In this document: positions 1 through 9,867 of the stretch, one piece after another | Position numbering within the stretch: position 1 is the stretch's first letter | Layout of the letters: each line of letters opens with the position of its first letter | Assembly: GCF_001857945.1 (NCBI RefSeq) | Contig: NZ_CP017770.1 | Span: forward strand, 3,224,001-3,288,000 | DNA length: 64,000 nucleotides | Origin: Paenibacillus crassostreae | GTDB taxonomy: Bacteria > Bacillota > Bacilli > Paenibacillales > Paenibacillaceae | Reading direction: 5' to 3' | Notes under the pieces: generated by a model | Told to the model about the DNA's origin: nothing | The model's database searches: none | What the model saw: only the letters and a program-made list of their open reading frames with translations | Translations under genes and position numbers: made by a program

Positions 1-248
1 TGAGTATAGCTTCTAGCCTTCGAGATCTATCAACCAAACCCTTTGATGTATTCTTTGGAGAGGTTGGGTTAACAGGTGAAGTAAGAGGTGTATCCCGTGC
101 AGAGCAACGTGTTAAGGAAGCAGAGAAATTAGGATTCAAAAGAGTAATTTTGCCTGAGAAGAGCCTGAAAGGATGGCGTCATCCCAAAGGAATAGAGCTA
201 ATTGGCGTAACTACGGTAGCGCAGGCACTAAAGGCGGCTTTAGATTGA
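1..248 (+). CDS. radA: DNA repair protein RadA, C-terminal fragment
   Basis: Open from the left window edge (frame starts at base 3) to TGA at 246-248, giving 82 codons. The reading contains the GEVGLTGEVR and VSRAEQRVKEA stretches and an end in VAQALKAALD, which match the Lon-like C-terminal domain of RadA/Sms, a RecA-family ATPase that processes recombination intermediates. Only this tail is visible; the zinc finger and Walker motifs lie outside the window. It sits directly upstream of disA, as in Bacillus, supporting the call. Confidence 0.9.
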   Translation, partial: SIASSLRDLSTKPFDVFFGEVGLTGEVRGVSRAEQRVKEAEKLGFKRVILPEKSLKGWRHPKGIELIGVTTVAQALKAALD

Positions 249-310
249 TTCTAGTTGTATTGATTAGCTAAATATTTGCTGTTGCGTTAAATTAGGGGGG
301 CTTTTAACGG

Positions 311-1387
311 ATGAAGGAAGCGAATCAATTAGATATAATGAGTGATTTACTTAGACTAGTTGCACCAGGTACTCCCTTTAGAGATGGATTAGACAATGTT
401 TTACGCGCAAAGACGGGTGCATTGATTGTTGTAGGTTACAGTCCTGAGGTGATGGAGGTTGTAGATGGAGGGTTCTCGATTAACTGTGACTTTTCACCCA
501 ATTATTTATACGAATTGGCGAAGATGGATGGAGCCATAATATTGAGCGAAGACCTCAAGCGTATTCTATATGCTAATACACAGTTGATTCCTGATTCATC
601 GATTTCATCATCTGAGACAGGAATAAGGCATAGAACCGCTGAACGGGTGGCGAGACAGACTGGTAAGCTAGTTGTATCCATCTCGCAACGTCGTACGATT
701 ATTACTTTGTATCAAGGGAATTTGCGATATACACTTAAAGAGATCGGTGTAATTCTGACGAAAGCTAATCAGGCTCTTCAGACATTGGAGAAATATAGAG
801 CGGTTTTGAATCAATCTTTAACCAATCTGTCTGCTTCGGAGTTTGAAGAACTCGTTACAATCCCTGAAGTTCTCAGTGTAGTTCAGCGTGTAGAGATGGT
901 ACTCCGGATCAAATCAGAAATCAAACGTTATATTACGGAATTAGGAAATGAAGGACGTCTGATCAGCATGCAGCTTGAAGAGCTGGTTAGTAATATGGAA
1001 GTTGAAGCTTGGCTTCTGTACAAAGACTATGCTCGTGAGGATAAAGAAGATAAGATTCGTGAGGTCATTGCTGGACTTAAACGTGCGACCGATGATGAAC
1101 TATTGGATCTGCATTATATTGCACGCCTTTTAGGGTATTCTTCATCGTCTGTCACTTCTGAGGAAGCGGTAGTCCCAAGAGGATATAGAGTCCTGAACAA
1201 GATTCCACGACTACCCAATGTGATCATTAATAACTTGTTAGAACGCTTCGAGCAATTGCCACAAATTATGACAGCAACTGTTGAAGAATTAGACGAAGTG
1301 GATGGAATTGGAGAGGTTCGAGCGAGAAATATTAAAGAAGGTCTCAATCGTCTACAAGAGCAAGTATTCATTGACAGGCAAGTTTAA
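311..1387 (+). CDS. disA: DNA integrity scanning protein, diadenylate cyclase DisA
   Basis: 358 aa, full length for the family. It condenses two ATP into cyclic di-AMP and scans DNA for branched structures, linking genome integrity to sporulation. The N-terminal DAC domain carries the DGA motif (residues 73-75) and the RHR motif in GIRHRTAER (104-112) that bind and cyclise ATP. A helical linker follows, and a C-terminal helix-hairpin-helix DNA-binding region (about 300-350) contains VDGIGEVRA. The start ATG follows a GGGGGG-containing purine run. It follows radA, as in B. subtilis. Confidence 0.97.
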   Translation: MKEANQLDIMSDLLRLVAPGTPFRDGLDNVLRAKTGALIVVGYSPEVMEVVDGGFSINCDFSPNYLYELAKMDGAIILSEDLKRILYANTQLIPDSSISSSETGIRHRTAERVARQTGKLVVSISQRRTIITLYQGNLRYTLKEIGVILTKANQALQTLEKYRAVLNQSLTNLSASEFEELVTIPEVLSVVQRVEMVLRIKSEIKRYITELGNEGRLISMQLEELVSNMEVEAWLLYKDYAREDKEDKIREVIAGLKRATDDELLDLHYIARLLGYSSSSVTSEEAVVPRGYRVLNKIPRLPNVIINNLLERFEQLPQIMTATVEELDEVDGIGEVRARNIKEGLNRLQEQVFIDRQV

Positions 1388-1443
1388 ATACCATACAATC
1401 AGTGGATGATCTGGGCCTATTTGAAACATATTGAGGTGAATGC

Positions 1444-2169
1444 ATGATAACAAAGTCAATTCCAAACATGTTTACAATAGGTAACCTAGCTCTTGGAATG
1501 ATTGCGCTAATTTTGGCATTGAACGGCAAGTACAGTATGGCTGCAATAATGATTATTATTGCTATGTTATTGGACGGTCTAGATGGGCGCGTAGCAAGAG
1601 CACTGCATGTACAAAGTGAATTTGGAAAAGAACTTGATTCACTTTCGGATGTGATCTCTTTTGGAGCAGCACCTGCACTTCTTATGTATATGGTAACATT
1701 ACAGAGTATGCCGGAGTCAATTGCTTGGACTGCAACAGTTATCTTTCCGATCTGTGGAGCTATTCGTCTAGCCCGATTTAACGTTAGGGCAGGAACCACA
1801 GGTTATTTCATTGGATTACCTATTCCAGCTGCTGGAGGCGTTTTGGCAACATTATCACTTTTTCATAATGAGATCTCAGGAACTTATATGATTATAATTA
1901 TGTTATTGCTATCTTATCTAATGGTTAGCAGGGTCAAATACCCTAACTTTAAGAAGGTCGGTCTTCCTAAAAAGGCAGTGCTTGGCGCACCGATTGTCAT
2001 TGTTATTGCTGTAGCTATTGCAGTAATCTTTCCAGAACAAATATCGAAATTAATCTTTATTCCGCTTGTCATATACGCTATATATGGTGTGAAGCAAAAT
2101 ATAGAGACAGCTTTGAGGCGTCGTCGCCACAAGAAGAAAGAGGAAGACCCCCTTCATTTAGACAATTAA
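1444..2169 (+). CDS. pssA: CDP-diacylglycerol--serine O-phosphatidyltransferase
   Basis: 241 aa integral membrane enzyme that makes phosphatidylserine, the precursor of phosphatidylethanolamine. The CDP-alcohol phosphatidyltransferase signature D-G-x2-A-R-x8-G-x3-D-x3-D is intact: D47, G48, A51, R52, G61, D65 and D69. Several hydrophobic segments follow, and the C-terminus is strongly basic then acidic (RRRRHKKKEEDP). The start ATG is preceded by a GAGGTGAAT ribosome-binding site. It lies between disA and a convergent small gene and ends at a strong bidirectional terminator. pssA is not at this place in B. subtilis. Confidence 0.93.
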   Translation: MITKSIPNMFTIGNLALGMIALILALNGKYSMAAIMIIIAMLLDGLDGRVARALHVQSEFGKELDSLSDVISFGAAPALLMYMVTLQSMPESIAWTATVIFPICGAIRLARFNVRAGTTGYFIGLPIPAAGGVLATLSLFHNEISGTYMIIIMLLLSYLMVSRVKYPNFKKVGLPKKAVLGAPIVIVIAVAIAVIFPEQISKLIFIPLVIYAIYGVKQNIETALRRRRHKKKEEDPLHLDN

Positions 2170-2206
2170 TTGAAAAAGGTCTGAGCACCTCCATATATGT
2201 AAAAAT

Positions 2207-2255
2207 AAAAAGCATTTATTTCATGCCCTTAAGGCAACGAGATAAATGCTTTTTT
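2207..2255. terminator. bidirectional intrinsic terminator between pssA and the convergent small gene
   Basis: The arms AGCATTTAT (2211-2219) and ATAAATGCT (2242-2250) pair perfectly. They are extended by an A run on the left and a T run on the right, with a small inner GCC/GGC hairpin. The A tract on one side and T tract on the other let it serve both convergent genes. Confidence 0.85.
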
Positions 2256-2283
2256 GTCTTTTCAAAGCAATAGGAATTCACTA

Positions 2284-2679
2284 CTACGACATATTGAATA
2301 AACCCAATGTGGAACATTTCTTCGATTCTTCTTGAACAACTTCGTCCATATTAATCTCAAGTAAGTTACACAAAGCAGACATATAGAACATGTTCCGGCC
2401 TAATTCGGTGCTGATAATTTCTCTACAGTTCTCGCATAAATGTCCAGATACATGGGTTCCCACAACATCTTTCGAAGAAGCAAGATCTAATTCCGGTTCA
2501 AAAGTTTGTTGGGAAGCGTGTATTTCAATACAACCGCAGTCGGTTACAGCTTTGACAACGGCCCTATTCAATGACGCGCTACTCTGTCCATTCTTAGACA
2601 TGACATCAAGCAGACTGCGGTGACGAAGTAATAAATCTGATACTTGATTCTGGAAATCTTGTAAACTAAGCGAGCTCAT
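2284..2679 (-). CDS. conserved small protein of Paenibacillus type, weakly MazG-like C-terminal half
   Basis: 131 aa from the ATG at 2679-2677. I chose this over the GTG four codons upstream because that GTG lies inside the ribosome-binding site AGAGGTGAT. The protein has a CGC pair, a CENC motif and a C-terminal helix reading ELGRNMFYMSALCNLLEI. That helix resembles the last helix of MazG-like nucleotide pyrophosphohydrolases, but the EExxD metal-binding motif is not evident, so no enzymatic function is claimed. The cysteines could bind metal. I recall similar proteins in Paenibacillus, but function is unknown. The gene is convergent with pssA and divergent from yacL. Confidence 0.8.
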   Translation of the reverse strand: MSSLSLQDFQNQVSDLLLRHRSLLDVMSKNGQSSASLNRAVVKAVTDCGCIEIHASQQTFEPELDLASSKDVVGTHVSGHLCENCREIISTELGRNMFYMSALCNLLEINMDEVVQEESKKCSTLGLFNMS

Positions 2680-2891
2680 TTTATCGATCACCTCTAGTAT
2701 TATGAATTGGGTTAATTATATGCCAGTCGTAAGATTGTTTTCAACTAGAAATGCATTGATCGTCATAAACTCTTTATTTATGGCGGATAAACTAAAAATG
2801 TTAAGTGTGACAGGGTTAATTTTTCTTGAATTGGATCATACTGGTTAGGGATATCTAGAAACGTAATATTATGAAGGAGGTGTGGGTTCTG

Positions 2892-3980
2892 ATGTTGAAA
2901 AAGGTAATATTAACATTTCTCGGGCTATGTGGTGCATGGGCGGGCTATGTAATCTACGATCTGTTAGGGCAGTCGTTCCCAGAATGGATAACCCTATTTG
3001 GTGGGAGTGGCAGTGTATCAGGAGGATTGGTCTTTGCAGCGTTAGGTGCAATTTTATTTATGTTGATTGGCTCAATAAGTGCAGAACCCTTTATCAGTAA
3101 AATTCAGTCATTTGTGAGTTCTTTCTCAACGATGCCCATGAATGAATTGACGGCAGGAGCCACGGGATTAACAGGTGGCCTTCTAATGGCGTTGTTGTTG
3201 TATCCTAGCCTCGCTTGGCTCGGAACAGCGGGACAGTTGCTTGGCGTCGGAGTGACGCTTATATGCGGTTATATGGGTCTTAGAATCGCGATGGAGAAAC
3301 GAAGCGAATTAGCGACCTTATGGACATCAGGTCGATGGGGCCGTGAGGAACTTTCCGATGAGAGAAAGCTAGAAGAACATAAAATATTGGATACGAGTGT
3401 TATCATCGATGGGCGTATCGCTGACATTTGTAAGACGGGATTTATTGAGGGGACGATTGTGATCCCTGAGTTCGTGCTTGAAGAGTTACAGCATATCGCT
3501 GACTCATCAGATCTGCTTAAGCGTAATCGAGGCCGTAGAGGACTTGATATTCTGAATAAGATTCAAAAAGAATTAGAAATTAAAGTGTGGATCTACGAGG
3601 GAGATTTTGAAGATATTACGGAAGTCGATAGTAAACTTGTAAAGTTGGCTAAGGTGCTGCAAGGGAAAGTGGTCACGAATGATTTCAATTTAAACAAAGT
3701 ATGTGAGTTACAAGGAGTATCCGTTCTAAATATCAACGATCTTGCGAATGCGGTTAAGCCTGTTGTTCTTCCAGGTGAAGAGATTATGGTCCAGGTTATT
3801 AAAGACGGTAAAGAGCATGGACAGGGTGTAGCCTATCTGGATGATGGGACGATGATTGTAGTCGAAGGTGGGCGTGATTATATCGGAACGCTCATGGAAG
3901 TGTTAGTGACTAGCGTTCTTCAGACCTCTGCAGGACGAATGATCTTTGCGAAACCGAAACTGTTGGAAAAAGCACAGTAA
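2892..3980 (+). CDS. yacL: membrane-anchored PIN/TRAM domain protein (YacL family)
   Basis: 362 aa from the ATG at 2892. The earlier in-frame ATG at 2871 overlaps the ribosome-binding site AAGGAGGTG (2873-2881) and is rejected. About four hydrophobic segments occupy the first 135 residues. A PIN nuclease-like domain follows, with acidic residues in LDTSVIIDGR (D167), VDSKL (D246) and TNDFN (D264), and a C-terminal TRAM RNA-binding domain. PIN acidic residues normally coordinate metal for RNA cleavage, but the substrate of this family is not established. The position between disA and ispD matches B. subtilis. Confidence 0.93.
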   Translation: MLKKVILTFLGLCGAWAGYVIYDLLGQSFPEWITLFGGSGSVSGGLVFAALGAILFMLIGSISAEPFISKIQSFVSSFSTMPMNELTAGATGLTGGLLMALLLYPSLAWLGTAGQLLGVGVTLICGYMGLRIAMEKRSELATLWTSGRWGREELSDERKLEEHKILDTSVIIDGRIADICKTGFIEGTIVIPEFVLEELQHIADSSDLLKRNRGRRGLDILNKIQKELEIKVWIYEGDFEDITEVDSKLVKLAKVLQGKVVTNDFNLNKVCELQGVSVLNINDLANAVKPVVLPGEEIMVQVIKDGKEHGQGVAYLDDGTMIVVEGGRDYIGTLMEVLVTSVLQTSAGRMIFAKPKLLEKAQ

Positions 3981-4046
3981 AAACGGTATGATAGAGATAA
4001 TTATTTCTTCTTAGTACATGGGAGTGAAGACAGGGGTATAATTATT

Positions 4047-4745
4047 ATGGACAATAGTCTGGGGATCATTATTGTATCAGCGGGTAAAGGTTCTCGTATG
4101 GGTACAGAAGAGAGCAAACAGTATTTATTACTAAACGATAAACCCATTATTATTCATACACTTGAAGTATTCAATAGGTTGCCGTTGGTGAAGGAGATTG
4201 TTCTCGTTACGGGACTACATGATGTCGAACGCGCTGAGGCATGGGTACAGCAATATAAGTTGGACAAGGTGGTAAAGGTAATACCCGGGGGTAGTGAGAG
4301 ACAATACTCCGTATATAAAGGATTACTAGAAATTAATACCGATTGGGTTATGGTCCATGATGGTGTGAGGCCGTTTGTGGAAGCGGGTGATATTGAAGCA
4401 TGTTATCAAATGGCACTCCGTACCGGGGCTTCAGTATTAGCAGTTCCTGTGAAAGATACAATCAAAAAAGTTGATGATTCGGGTATTATTGTGGCGACAC
4501 CTGATCGTCAAAGTCTGTGGGCTATTCAGACCCCACAGACTTTTCGTGTTTCAGAACTTCTGAGGGCTCATGAAGAGGCCCAAAGTACGGGCTTTGTAGG
4601 AACTGATGATTCTATGCTAGTGGAGCGTTTAGGTGTGCAAGTCGCTGTCGTACAGGGAGATTATTCGAATATTAAGCTAACAACACCTGACGACTTGGAG
4701 TATGCGTCATTTATAGAGAAACGTAAGGGAGAGGGAAGACGATGA
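4047..4745 (+). CDS. ispD: 2-C-methyl-D-erythritol 4-phosphate cytidylyltransferase
   Basis: 232 aa, the usual length. It couples CTP to MEP in the non-mevalonate isoprenoid pathway. The nucleotide-binding loop SAGKGSRMG is followed by ESKQYL, and VHDGVRPFV is the CTP/Mg-binding signature. The first residue of the loop is Ser where Ala is usual, a conservative change. The stop overlaps the ispF start (ATGA), so translation of the two is coupled. Confidence 0.96.
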   Translation: MDNSLGIIIVSAGKGSRMGTEESKQYLLLNDKPIIIHTLEVFNRLPLVKEIVLVTGLHDVERAEAWVQQYKLDKVVKVIPGGSERQYSVYKGLLEINTDWVMVHDGVRPFVEAGDIEACYQMALRTGASVLAVPVKDTIKKVDDSGIIVATPDRQSLWAIQTPQTFRVSELLRAHEEAQSTGFVGTDDSMLVERLGVQVAVVQGDYSNIKLTTPDDLEYASFIEKRKGEGRR

Positions 4746-5230
4746 TACGAGTGGGCCAAGGATTTGATGTGCATCAATTGGTTGAAGGTAGGCCATGCAT
4801 TATTGGGGGAGTAACTATTCCGTATGAGTTAGGTTTAGCAGGACATTCAGATGCTGACGTATTGTTGCATGCAGTCACAGATGCAATCCTAGGCGCATTA
4901 ACATTGGGTGACATTGGGAAGCATTTCCCAGATACGGATCCAAATTATAAAGATGCTGATAGTCTCAAATTGTTAGAACATGTGTGGAATCTAGCCAAGG
5001 AAAAAGGATATCGCCTAGGTAATATTGATTCTACTATTATTGCTCAAAAACCGAAGATGGCTCCTTATATTCCCCAAATCACGGAGGTAATCGCTAAGGT
5101 GCTGAATGCTGAACTTAGCCAAGTAAACGTGAAGGCAACGACAACAGAGCAATTAGGATTCACGGGTAGAGGCGAAGGGATCGCAGCCCAATCTATTGTA
5201 TGCTTAACTAAAGATATGCTATCATCATGA
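4742..5230 (+). CDS. ispF: 2-C-methyl-D-erythritol 2,4-cyclodiphosphate synthase
   Basis: 162 aa trimeric zinc enzyme that closes CDP-ME 2-phosphate into the cyclodiphosphate and releases CMP. The zinc ligands are visible as D9 and H11 in GFDVHQ and H43 in [10 protein letters not shown]. The substrate loop [10 protein letters not shown] and the C-terminal [10 protein letters not shown] are intact. It overlaps ispD by four bases, forming a two-gene MEP-pathway unit as in many Bacillales. Confidence 0.97.
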   Translation: MIRVGQGFDVHQLVEGRPCIIGGVTIPYELGLAGHSDADVLLHAVTDAILGALTLGDIGKHFPDTDPNYKDADSLKLLEHVWNLAKEKGYRLGNIDSTIIAQKPKMAPYIPQITEVIAKVLNAELSQVNVKATTTEQLGFTGRGEGIAAQSIVCLTKDMLSS

Positions 5231-5272
5231 ATTATGAATAACGTGTAAGATTTACGAATTGGAGGGATTATG

Positions 5273-6733
5273 ATGACTAATGAAGTGCGTGTTCGTTATG
5301 CGCCAAGTCCAACAGGACATTTACATATTGGTAACGCCAGAACGGCCTTATTCAACTATTTATTCGCTCGCCATTTAGGTGGGAAATTTATTATTCGTAT
5401 TGAAGATACAGATGTGAAGCGTAACGTTGAGGGCGGAGAAGAAAGCCAACTGAAATATTTGAAATGGTTAGGTATGGATTGGGATGAAAGTATCGATGTT
5501 GGTGGAGCATACGGCCCATATCGCCAGACGGAAAGACTTGATATATACCGCAAGTATTGGCAAGAGCTACTGGATAAGGGTATGGCCTATCGTTGTTATT
5601 GTACAGAGGAAGAGTTGGAACAGGAGCGGGAAGGTCAAATTTCCCGTGGAGAAACACCTCGTTACTCCGGTAAACATCGTGATTTAACTGAAGAACAATG
5701 TCGTGCTTTTGAAGCGGAAGGTCTTGTGGCTAGCATTAGATTCCGCGTTCCTGAAGATAAGACGTTTACTTTTGATGATATTGTAAAGGGAAGTATCTCT
5801 TTCACGACACATGATACAGGCGACTTTGTTATCGTGAAGAAAGATGGGATACCAACTTATAATTTCGCCGTTGTAATCGATGATCATCTCATGGAGATTT
5901 CGCATGTATTGCGTGGAGAAGATCATGTATCTAATACGCCTCGTCAATTAATGATCTACGAAGCTTTAGGATGGGATGCACCTCAATTTGGACATATGAC
6001 TTTGATTGTGAACGAACATCATAAGAAGCTAAGTAAACGGGATGAATCGATCATTCAGTTCATTGAACAATATGATAAATTGGGGTATTTGCCAGAGGCA
6101 TTGTTCAACTTTATTGCTTTACTTGGATGGTCACCGGAAGGTGAAGAAGAGATGTTCGGTAAGGAGGAGTTAATCTCTATCTTTAATGCAGAACGTTTAT
6201 CGAAGAGTCCTGCCGTATTTGATCAGCACAAATTAGCTTATTTGAATAATCATTATATTAAGCAAGCCGATTCAGATCGGATAGCTAAGCTAGCGATTCC
6301 GCATTTGCAACAAGCAGGTCGCTTGCCGGTGGAATTGAATGCAGAACAGGAAGCTTGGGCGAAATCGCTTATAGCTCTCTATCAAGAACAATTAACTTCC
6401 GCTTCTAGCATTGTGGAATTGTCTGAGATGTTCTTTCAGTCAGATGTTGAACAGGAAGAGGAAGGGAAAGCCATTCTTGCGGAAGAACAGGTTCCTACAG
6501 TTCTAGCTGCTTTTCTTGCTAAAATAGAAAGCACAGACGAGTTTACCCCAGCGAATATGGCAGTTCTTATAAAAGAAGTTCAGAAGGAAACAGGCTTCAA
6601 GGGAAAACAATTATTCATGCCAATTCGCGTGGCTTTGACAGGTCAGACGCATGGTCGTGATCTGAATCAAACGATCTATCTACTCGGATTAGATACTGTG
6701 AAGAACAGATTGAAGTCACAAATCAATGTGTAA
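5273..6733 (+). CDS. gltX: glutamate--tRNA ligase
   Basis: 486 aa class I aminoacyl-tRNA synthetase. The HIGH-equivalent HIGN is at residues 18-21, within [12 protein letters not shown], and the KMSKS-equivalent KLSKR lies near residue 250. I prefer the second ATG (5273): it is 6 nt from GGAGGG, whereas the ATG at 5270 is only 3 nt away. In Bacillales this enzyme usually charges both tRNA-Glu and tRNA-Gln, the latter then being amidated. That is inferred from the family, not visible here. It ends just before the T-box leader of cysE. Confidence 0.97.
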   Translation: MTNEVRVRYAPSPTGHLHIGNARTALFNYLFARHLGGKFIIRIEDTDVKRNVEGGEESQLKYLKWLGMDWDESIDVGGAYGPYRQTERLDIYRKYWQELLDKGMAYRCYCTEEELEQEREGQISRGETPRYSGKHRDLTEEQCRAFEAEGLVASIRFRVPEDKTFTFDDIVKGSISFTTHDTGDFVIVKKDGIPTYNFAVVIDDHLMEISHVLRGEDHVSNTPRQLMIYEALGWDAPQFGHMTLIVNEHHKKLSKRDESIIQFIEQYDKLGYLPEALFNFIALLGWSPEGEEEMFGKEELISIFNAERLSKSPAVFDQHKLAYLNNHYIKQADSDRIAKLAIPHLQQAGRLPVELNAEQEAWAKSLIALYQEQLTSASSIVELSEMFFQSDVEQEEEGKAILAEEQVPTVLAAFLAKIESTDEFTPANMAVLIKEVQKETGFKGKQLFMPIRVALTGQTHGRDLNQTIYLLGLDTVKNRLKSQINV

Positions 6734-6734
6734 A

Positions 6735-6757
6735 AAGATGTGAAAATTTCACATCTT
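6735..6757 (+). terminator. hairpin at the gltX 3' end, weak terminator
   Basis: AAGATGTGAAA and TTTCACATCTT form an 11-bp perfect hairpin immediately after the gltX stop. No good T run follows (TGTGGC comes next), so it may act as an mRNA 3' end or processing stem rather than a full terminator. Confidence 0.45.
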
Positions 6758-6780
6758 GTGGCTAATGATTCTTGAAAGTC

Positions 6781-6809
6781 TTGTCAGTTTCCATTCTTTT
6801 CGTTATAAT
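6781..6809 (+). promoter_or_regulatory. SigA promoter of the cysE T-box transcript
   Basis: TTGTCA (6781-6786), a 17-nt spacer, then consensus TATAAT (6804-6809). Transcription should begin near 6816, about 95 nt before the recognisable core of the T-box leader. Confidence 0.85.
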
Positions 6810-6815
6810 ACTTCC

Positions 6816-7185
6816 AAATCATCATATACAAAATAATCTTCAAATGGATAATGAAACTTGAATATATATATGTTAATAGCTAGGATCAGGAGAAGTAAGT
6901 TACTTAGACATTTTACAGAGAGGATAACCGGGGGAATGAGATTGCTTCCTCTAGGGCTGTGAGTTATCCATATGTCGGTATTTGAAATGCACCTGTGAGC
7001 TGCTCGACCGAGCGAAGGAGAGCTGTATTACTCTATCGTTAGATCGAACCGGGTCGTCATCCGTTATTGGACGCTAAGATGAGATGTAATCATGTTAATG
7101 ATATATATTGTTAACATGTTGAACATCTCAAGCAGAGTGGAACCGCGATCAACGCCTCTGCAGCATATGCTGCAGGGGCGTTTTT
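6816..7185 (+). promoter_or_regulatory. T-box leader sensing tRNA-Cys, upstream of cysE-cysS
   Basis: The leader has a T-box sequence AGAGTGGAACCGCG at 7134-7147. The antiterminator arm GCAGAG (7132-7137) can pair with CTCTGC, which is alternatively locked in the terminator at 7152-7181 (13-bp stem, then TTTTT). A TGC cysteine codon at 6988-6990, in TTTGAAATGCACC, is the likely specifier. Independently, the bulge reads TGGA. Its last base pairs with the tRNA discriminator, and A fits the U73 of tRNA-Cys. Both contacts predict read-through when uncharged tRNA-Cys accumulates. A cysES T-box is known in B. subtilis. Confidence 0.93.
7152..7185 (+). terminator. T-box-controlled terminator before cysE
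   Basis: The arms ACGCCTCTGCAGC and GCTGCAGGGGCGT form a 13-bp stem with a 4-nt ATAT loop, followed directly by TTTTT. The 5' arm contains the CTCTGC element that the antiterminator would capture. Confidence 0.92.
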
Positions 7186-7302
7186 GATTTTTATATGTAA
7201 TAACTATGACACTAACGTGAATCGCTCTACTAGTTCGTGATGCAATATATGGGGATACGATTACTGCTAAGGTAACAGTAAAGTGTCGAAGAGGAGAACA
7301 AT

Positions 7303-7992
7303 ATGTTTAAGAATATGAAATCAGATATCCAAGCGGTATTTGAAAACGATCCTGCGGCTAGAGGTTTATTCGAGGTCATCTTTACGTATTCTGGACTTCA
7401 CGCGATTTGGGCACAGCGGATCGCACATATTTTTTACAAGCGTCATTGGTTTACATTGGCAAGGATCATTTCACAGTGCAGCCGGTTTATGACGGGAATT
7501 GAAATTCACCCGGGTGCAACAATCGGTCAACGTTTATTCATCGATCATGGGATGGGAGTCGTTATCGGAGAGACTTGTGAAATTGGAGATGATGTTGTGA
7601 TTTACCAAGGGGTGACTCTTGGAGGGACTGGTAAGGAAAAGGGTAAACGGCATCCTACTATTGGTAATAATGTTGTTATAGCATCAGGTGCTAAGGTGCT
7701 GGGTTCTTTTACTGTGGGCGACCAATCTAATATAGGGGCTAACTCTGTTGTTCTGAAGGAGGTTCCACCGAATAGTACCGTGGTTGGTATTCCGGGTAAG
7801 ATTGTTAAGAAGGATGGAAGACGTGTTGATCGTCTTAGTCATCAATTGCCAGATCCAGTCATAGATGCTATGCATGAAATGCAAGTTCAAATACACGAAC
7901 TTCGAGTGGAATTGAATCGAGTACAACAAGAAAATAAACAGCTTATTAAAGAAGAAGTAGAAACCAGAACAAGAATGAACGAGAGGATTTGA
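7303..7992 (+). CDS. cysE: serine O-acetyltransferase
   Basis: 229 aa. It transfers acetyl from acetyl-CoA to serine, giving O-acetylserine, the carbon skeleton for cysteine. A short N-terminal helical domain precedes a left-handed beta-helix of hexapeptide repeats (from EIHPGATIG to [12 protein letters not shown]). The active-site region is [12 protein letters not shown]. The C-terminal 35 residues look coiled-coil. The start follows GAGGAGAA. It is first in a T-box-controlled operon with cysS, so cysteine supply and tRNA-Cys charging respond to the same signal. Confidence 0.96.
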   Translation: MFKNMKSDIQAVFENDPAARGLFEVIFTYSGLHAIWAQRIAHIFYKRHWFTLARIISQCSRFMTGIEIHPGATIGQRLFIDHGMGVVIGETCEIGDDVVIYQGVTLGGTGKEKGKRHPTIGNNVVIASGAKVLGSFTVGDQSNIGANSVVLKEVPPNSTVVGIPGKIVKKDGRRVDRLSHQLPDPVIDAMHEMQVQIHELRVELNRVQQENKQLIKEEVETRTRMNERI

Positions 7993-7996
7993 ACAA

Positions 7997-9403
7997 ATGG
8001 CTCTAAAAATTTATAATACGTTGACTAGAAATAAGGAAATCTTTGTATCACAAGAACCTGGGAAGGTGAAAATGTATGTATGCGGACCAACCGTTTACGA
8101 CTTTATTCATATTGGTAACGCGCGTCCGATGATTGTATTTGACGTGGTCCGAACTTATCTAGAACAACTGGGTAATGAAGTGAAATACGTTGTGAATTTT
8201 ACAGATATTGATGATAAATTAATTCGAAAAGCAGAACAAACAGGGAGCACTGTGCCTGAAGTCGCGGATACTTTTATTGGTGCTTATTATGAGGATTTAG
8301 AAGGTCTCGGACTGACTCGTGCTACGTTAAATCCACGTGTTACTGAAAATATGGATTCGATTCTAGAATTTATTCAGGAGCTTGAGGATAAAGGATTCGC
8401 TTATGAGAAGGGTGGAGACGTATTTTTTCGTACTCATAAATTTAAAGAATACGGTAAATTGTCTCATCAGAAACTCGAGGAATTGCAATTCGGCATTCGA
8501 ATCGGTGTGGATGAACGTAAAGAGAATCCAGAAGATTTCGTGCTATGGAAAGCTGCGAAACCAGGTGAAATAGCATGGTCTAGTCCATGGGGTGAGGGAA
8601 GACCTGGGTGGCATATTGAGTGTTCAGCTATGGCACGTCGTTATCTAGGTGAAAGTATTGATATCCATGGTGGAGGACAGGATTTACAATTCCCACATCA
8701 TGAATGCGAAGTAGCTCAGACAGAAGCAATTACTGGTAAGACATTCGCTCATTATTGGATGCACAATGGATACATTAATATTGATAATGAGAAAATGTCC
8801 AAATCATTAGGTAACGGTATACTAGTTAAGGATTTGCGTAAACAGTATAAGTGGGAGTCCATCCGTTACTTTATGTTATCGAGCCAGTATCGTAATCCAT
8901 TGAACTTCAACAACGAGATCATCGATCAGGCAGAGAAAAGCACAGAACGGATTCGAAATGCCGTGGATAATCTGAAACATCGCTTAACTGCTGTTGTGGT
9001 AGATATGAACGATACAGTTGATGAGACATTGCAGTCCAGACTTTCTGATATTCTAGCGATGTATCATGATAAAATGCAGGATGATTTCAATACACCAGAC
9101 GCGATTACAGCTATATTCGAATGGGTAAACGAAGCCAATTCTTTACTGCAGCGAGCTGTTGTGAAAGCTGTTGATATCTATGCTCTATTACATGTATTTG
9201 ATGAGATGAATCAAGTGTTAAGACTATATGCTGTCAATGAAGTGGAATTGATCGATGAAGAGGTTGATAAGCTAATTGTTGAACGTGAACAGGCTCGTAA
9301 AGATAAAAATTGGAAGCGTGCTGATGACATTCGCGATTTACTTGCATCCCGTGGCATTATATTAGAGGATACGGCGCAAGGTATGCGCTGGAGACGTAAG
9401 TGA
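7997..9403 (+). CDS. cysS: cysteine--tRNA ligase
   Basis: 468 aa class I synthetase. The HIGH-equivalent HIGN is near residues 38-41, preceded by zinc ligand C29 in CGPTVYD. KMSKS is at residues 266-270. Further zinc ligands lie in HIECSAMA and FPHHECE. It follows cysE by 4 nt and overlaps the GTG start of mrnC, so it is cotranscribed with both under the tRNA-Cys T-box. Confidence 0.97.
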   Translation: MALKIYNTLTRNKEIFVSQEPGKVKMYVCGPTVYDFIHIGNARPMIVFDVVRTYLEQLGNEVKYVVNFTDIDDKLIRKAEQTGSTVPEVADTFIGAYYEDLEGLGLTRATLNPRVTENMDSILEFIQELEDKGFAYEKGGDVFFRTHKFKEYGKLSHQKLEELQFGIRIGVDERKENPEDFVLWKAAKPGEIAWSSPWGEGRPGWHIECSAMARRYLGESIDIHGGGQDLQFPHHECEVAQTEAITGKTFAHYWMHNGYINIDNEKMSKSLGNGILVKDLRKQYKWESIRYFMLSSQYRNPLNFNNEIIDQAEKSTERIRNAVDNLKHRLTAVVVDMNDTVDETLQSRLSDILAMYHDKMQDDFNTPDAITAIFEWVNEANSLLQRAVVKAVDIYALLHVFDEMNQVLRLYAVNEVELIDEEVDKLIVEREQARKDKNWKRADDIRDLLASRGIILEDTAQGMRWRRK

Positions 9404-9837
9404 GCGCGGACAATGGTCAGAAATTGTTTGAAGAGGGTTTGTTTACATTTCCTCCTTCGAAGCAAGCTAAACTCATTCCCCCAATTGTATTAGCGTATAT
9501 TGGGGATGCACTTTATGAAGTAGCTGTGCGACAATATCTGATTTCCAAACCTAATTTACGGCCCCATCACTTGCATACATCGGCTACAAAGATGGTATCC
9601 GCGAAGGCACAGAGTAAAATTGTAACCTATCTAGATACCTTTTTAACCGAGGAAGAACGTGATGTGGTTAGACAAGGGCGTAATGCTAAATCAGGCAGTA
9701 TTCCTAAAAATGCTGATGTATTAGAATATCGTCATGCTACAGCGTTTGAGGCTTTAATTGGATACTTGTACTATACAAAACAATTGGAAAGAATGAATGA
9801 ATTAATTATGTTAAGCATTCAGTATATGGATCAATAG
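9400..9837 (+). CDS. mrnC: Mini-ribonuclease 3
   Basis: 145 aa, GTG start overlapping the cysS stop (GTGA). It is an RNase III catalytic domain without a double-stranded RNA-binding domain; the signature region reads IGDALYEVAVRQYL. In Bacillus the enzyme matures the 23S rRNA ends with help from ribosomal protein L3. That is relevant here because the rRNA operon in this window carries unusual 23S stems. The position after cysS and before rlmB is conserved. Confidence 0.92.
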   Translation: MSADNGQKLFEEGLFTFPPSKQAKLIPPIVLAYIGDALYEVAVRQYLISKPNLRPHHLHTSATKMVSAKAQSKIVTYLDTFLTEEERDVVRQGRNAKSGSIPKNADVLEYRHATAFEALIGYLYYTKQLERMNELIMLSIQYMDQ

Positions 9838-9867
9838 ATTTCATACTGGATAAGAAGGAGGAGCAAC

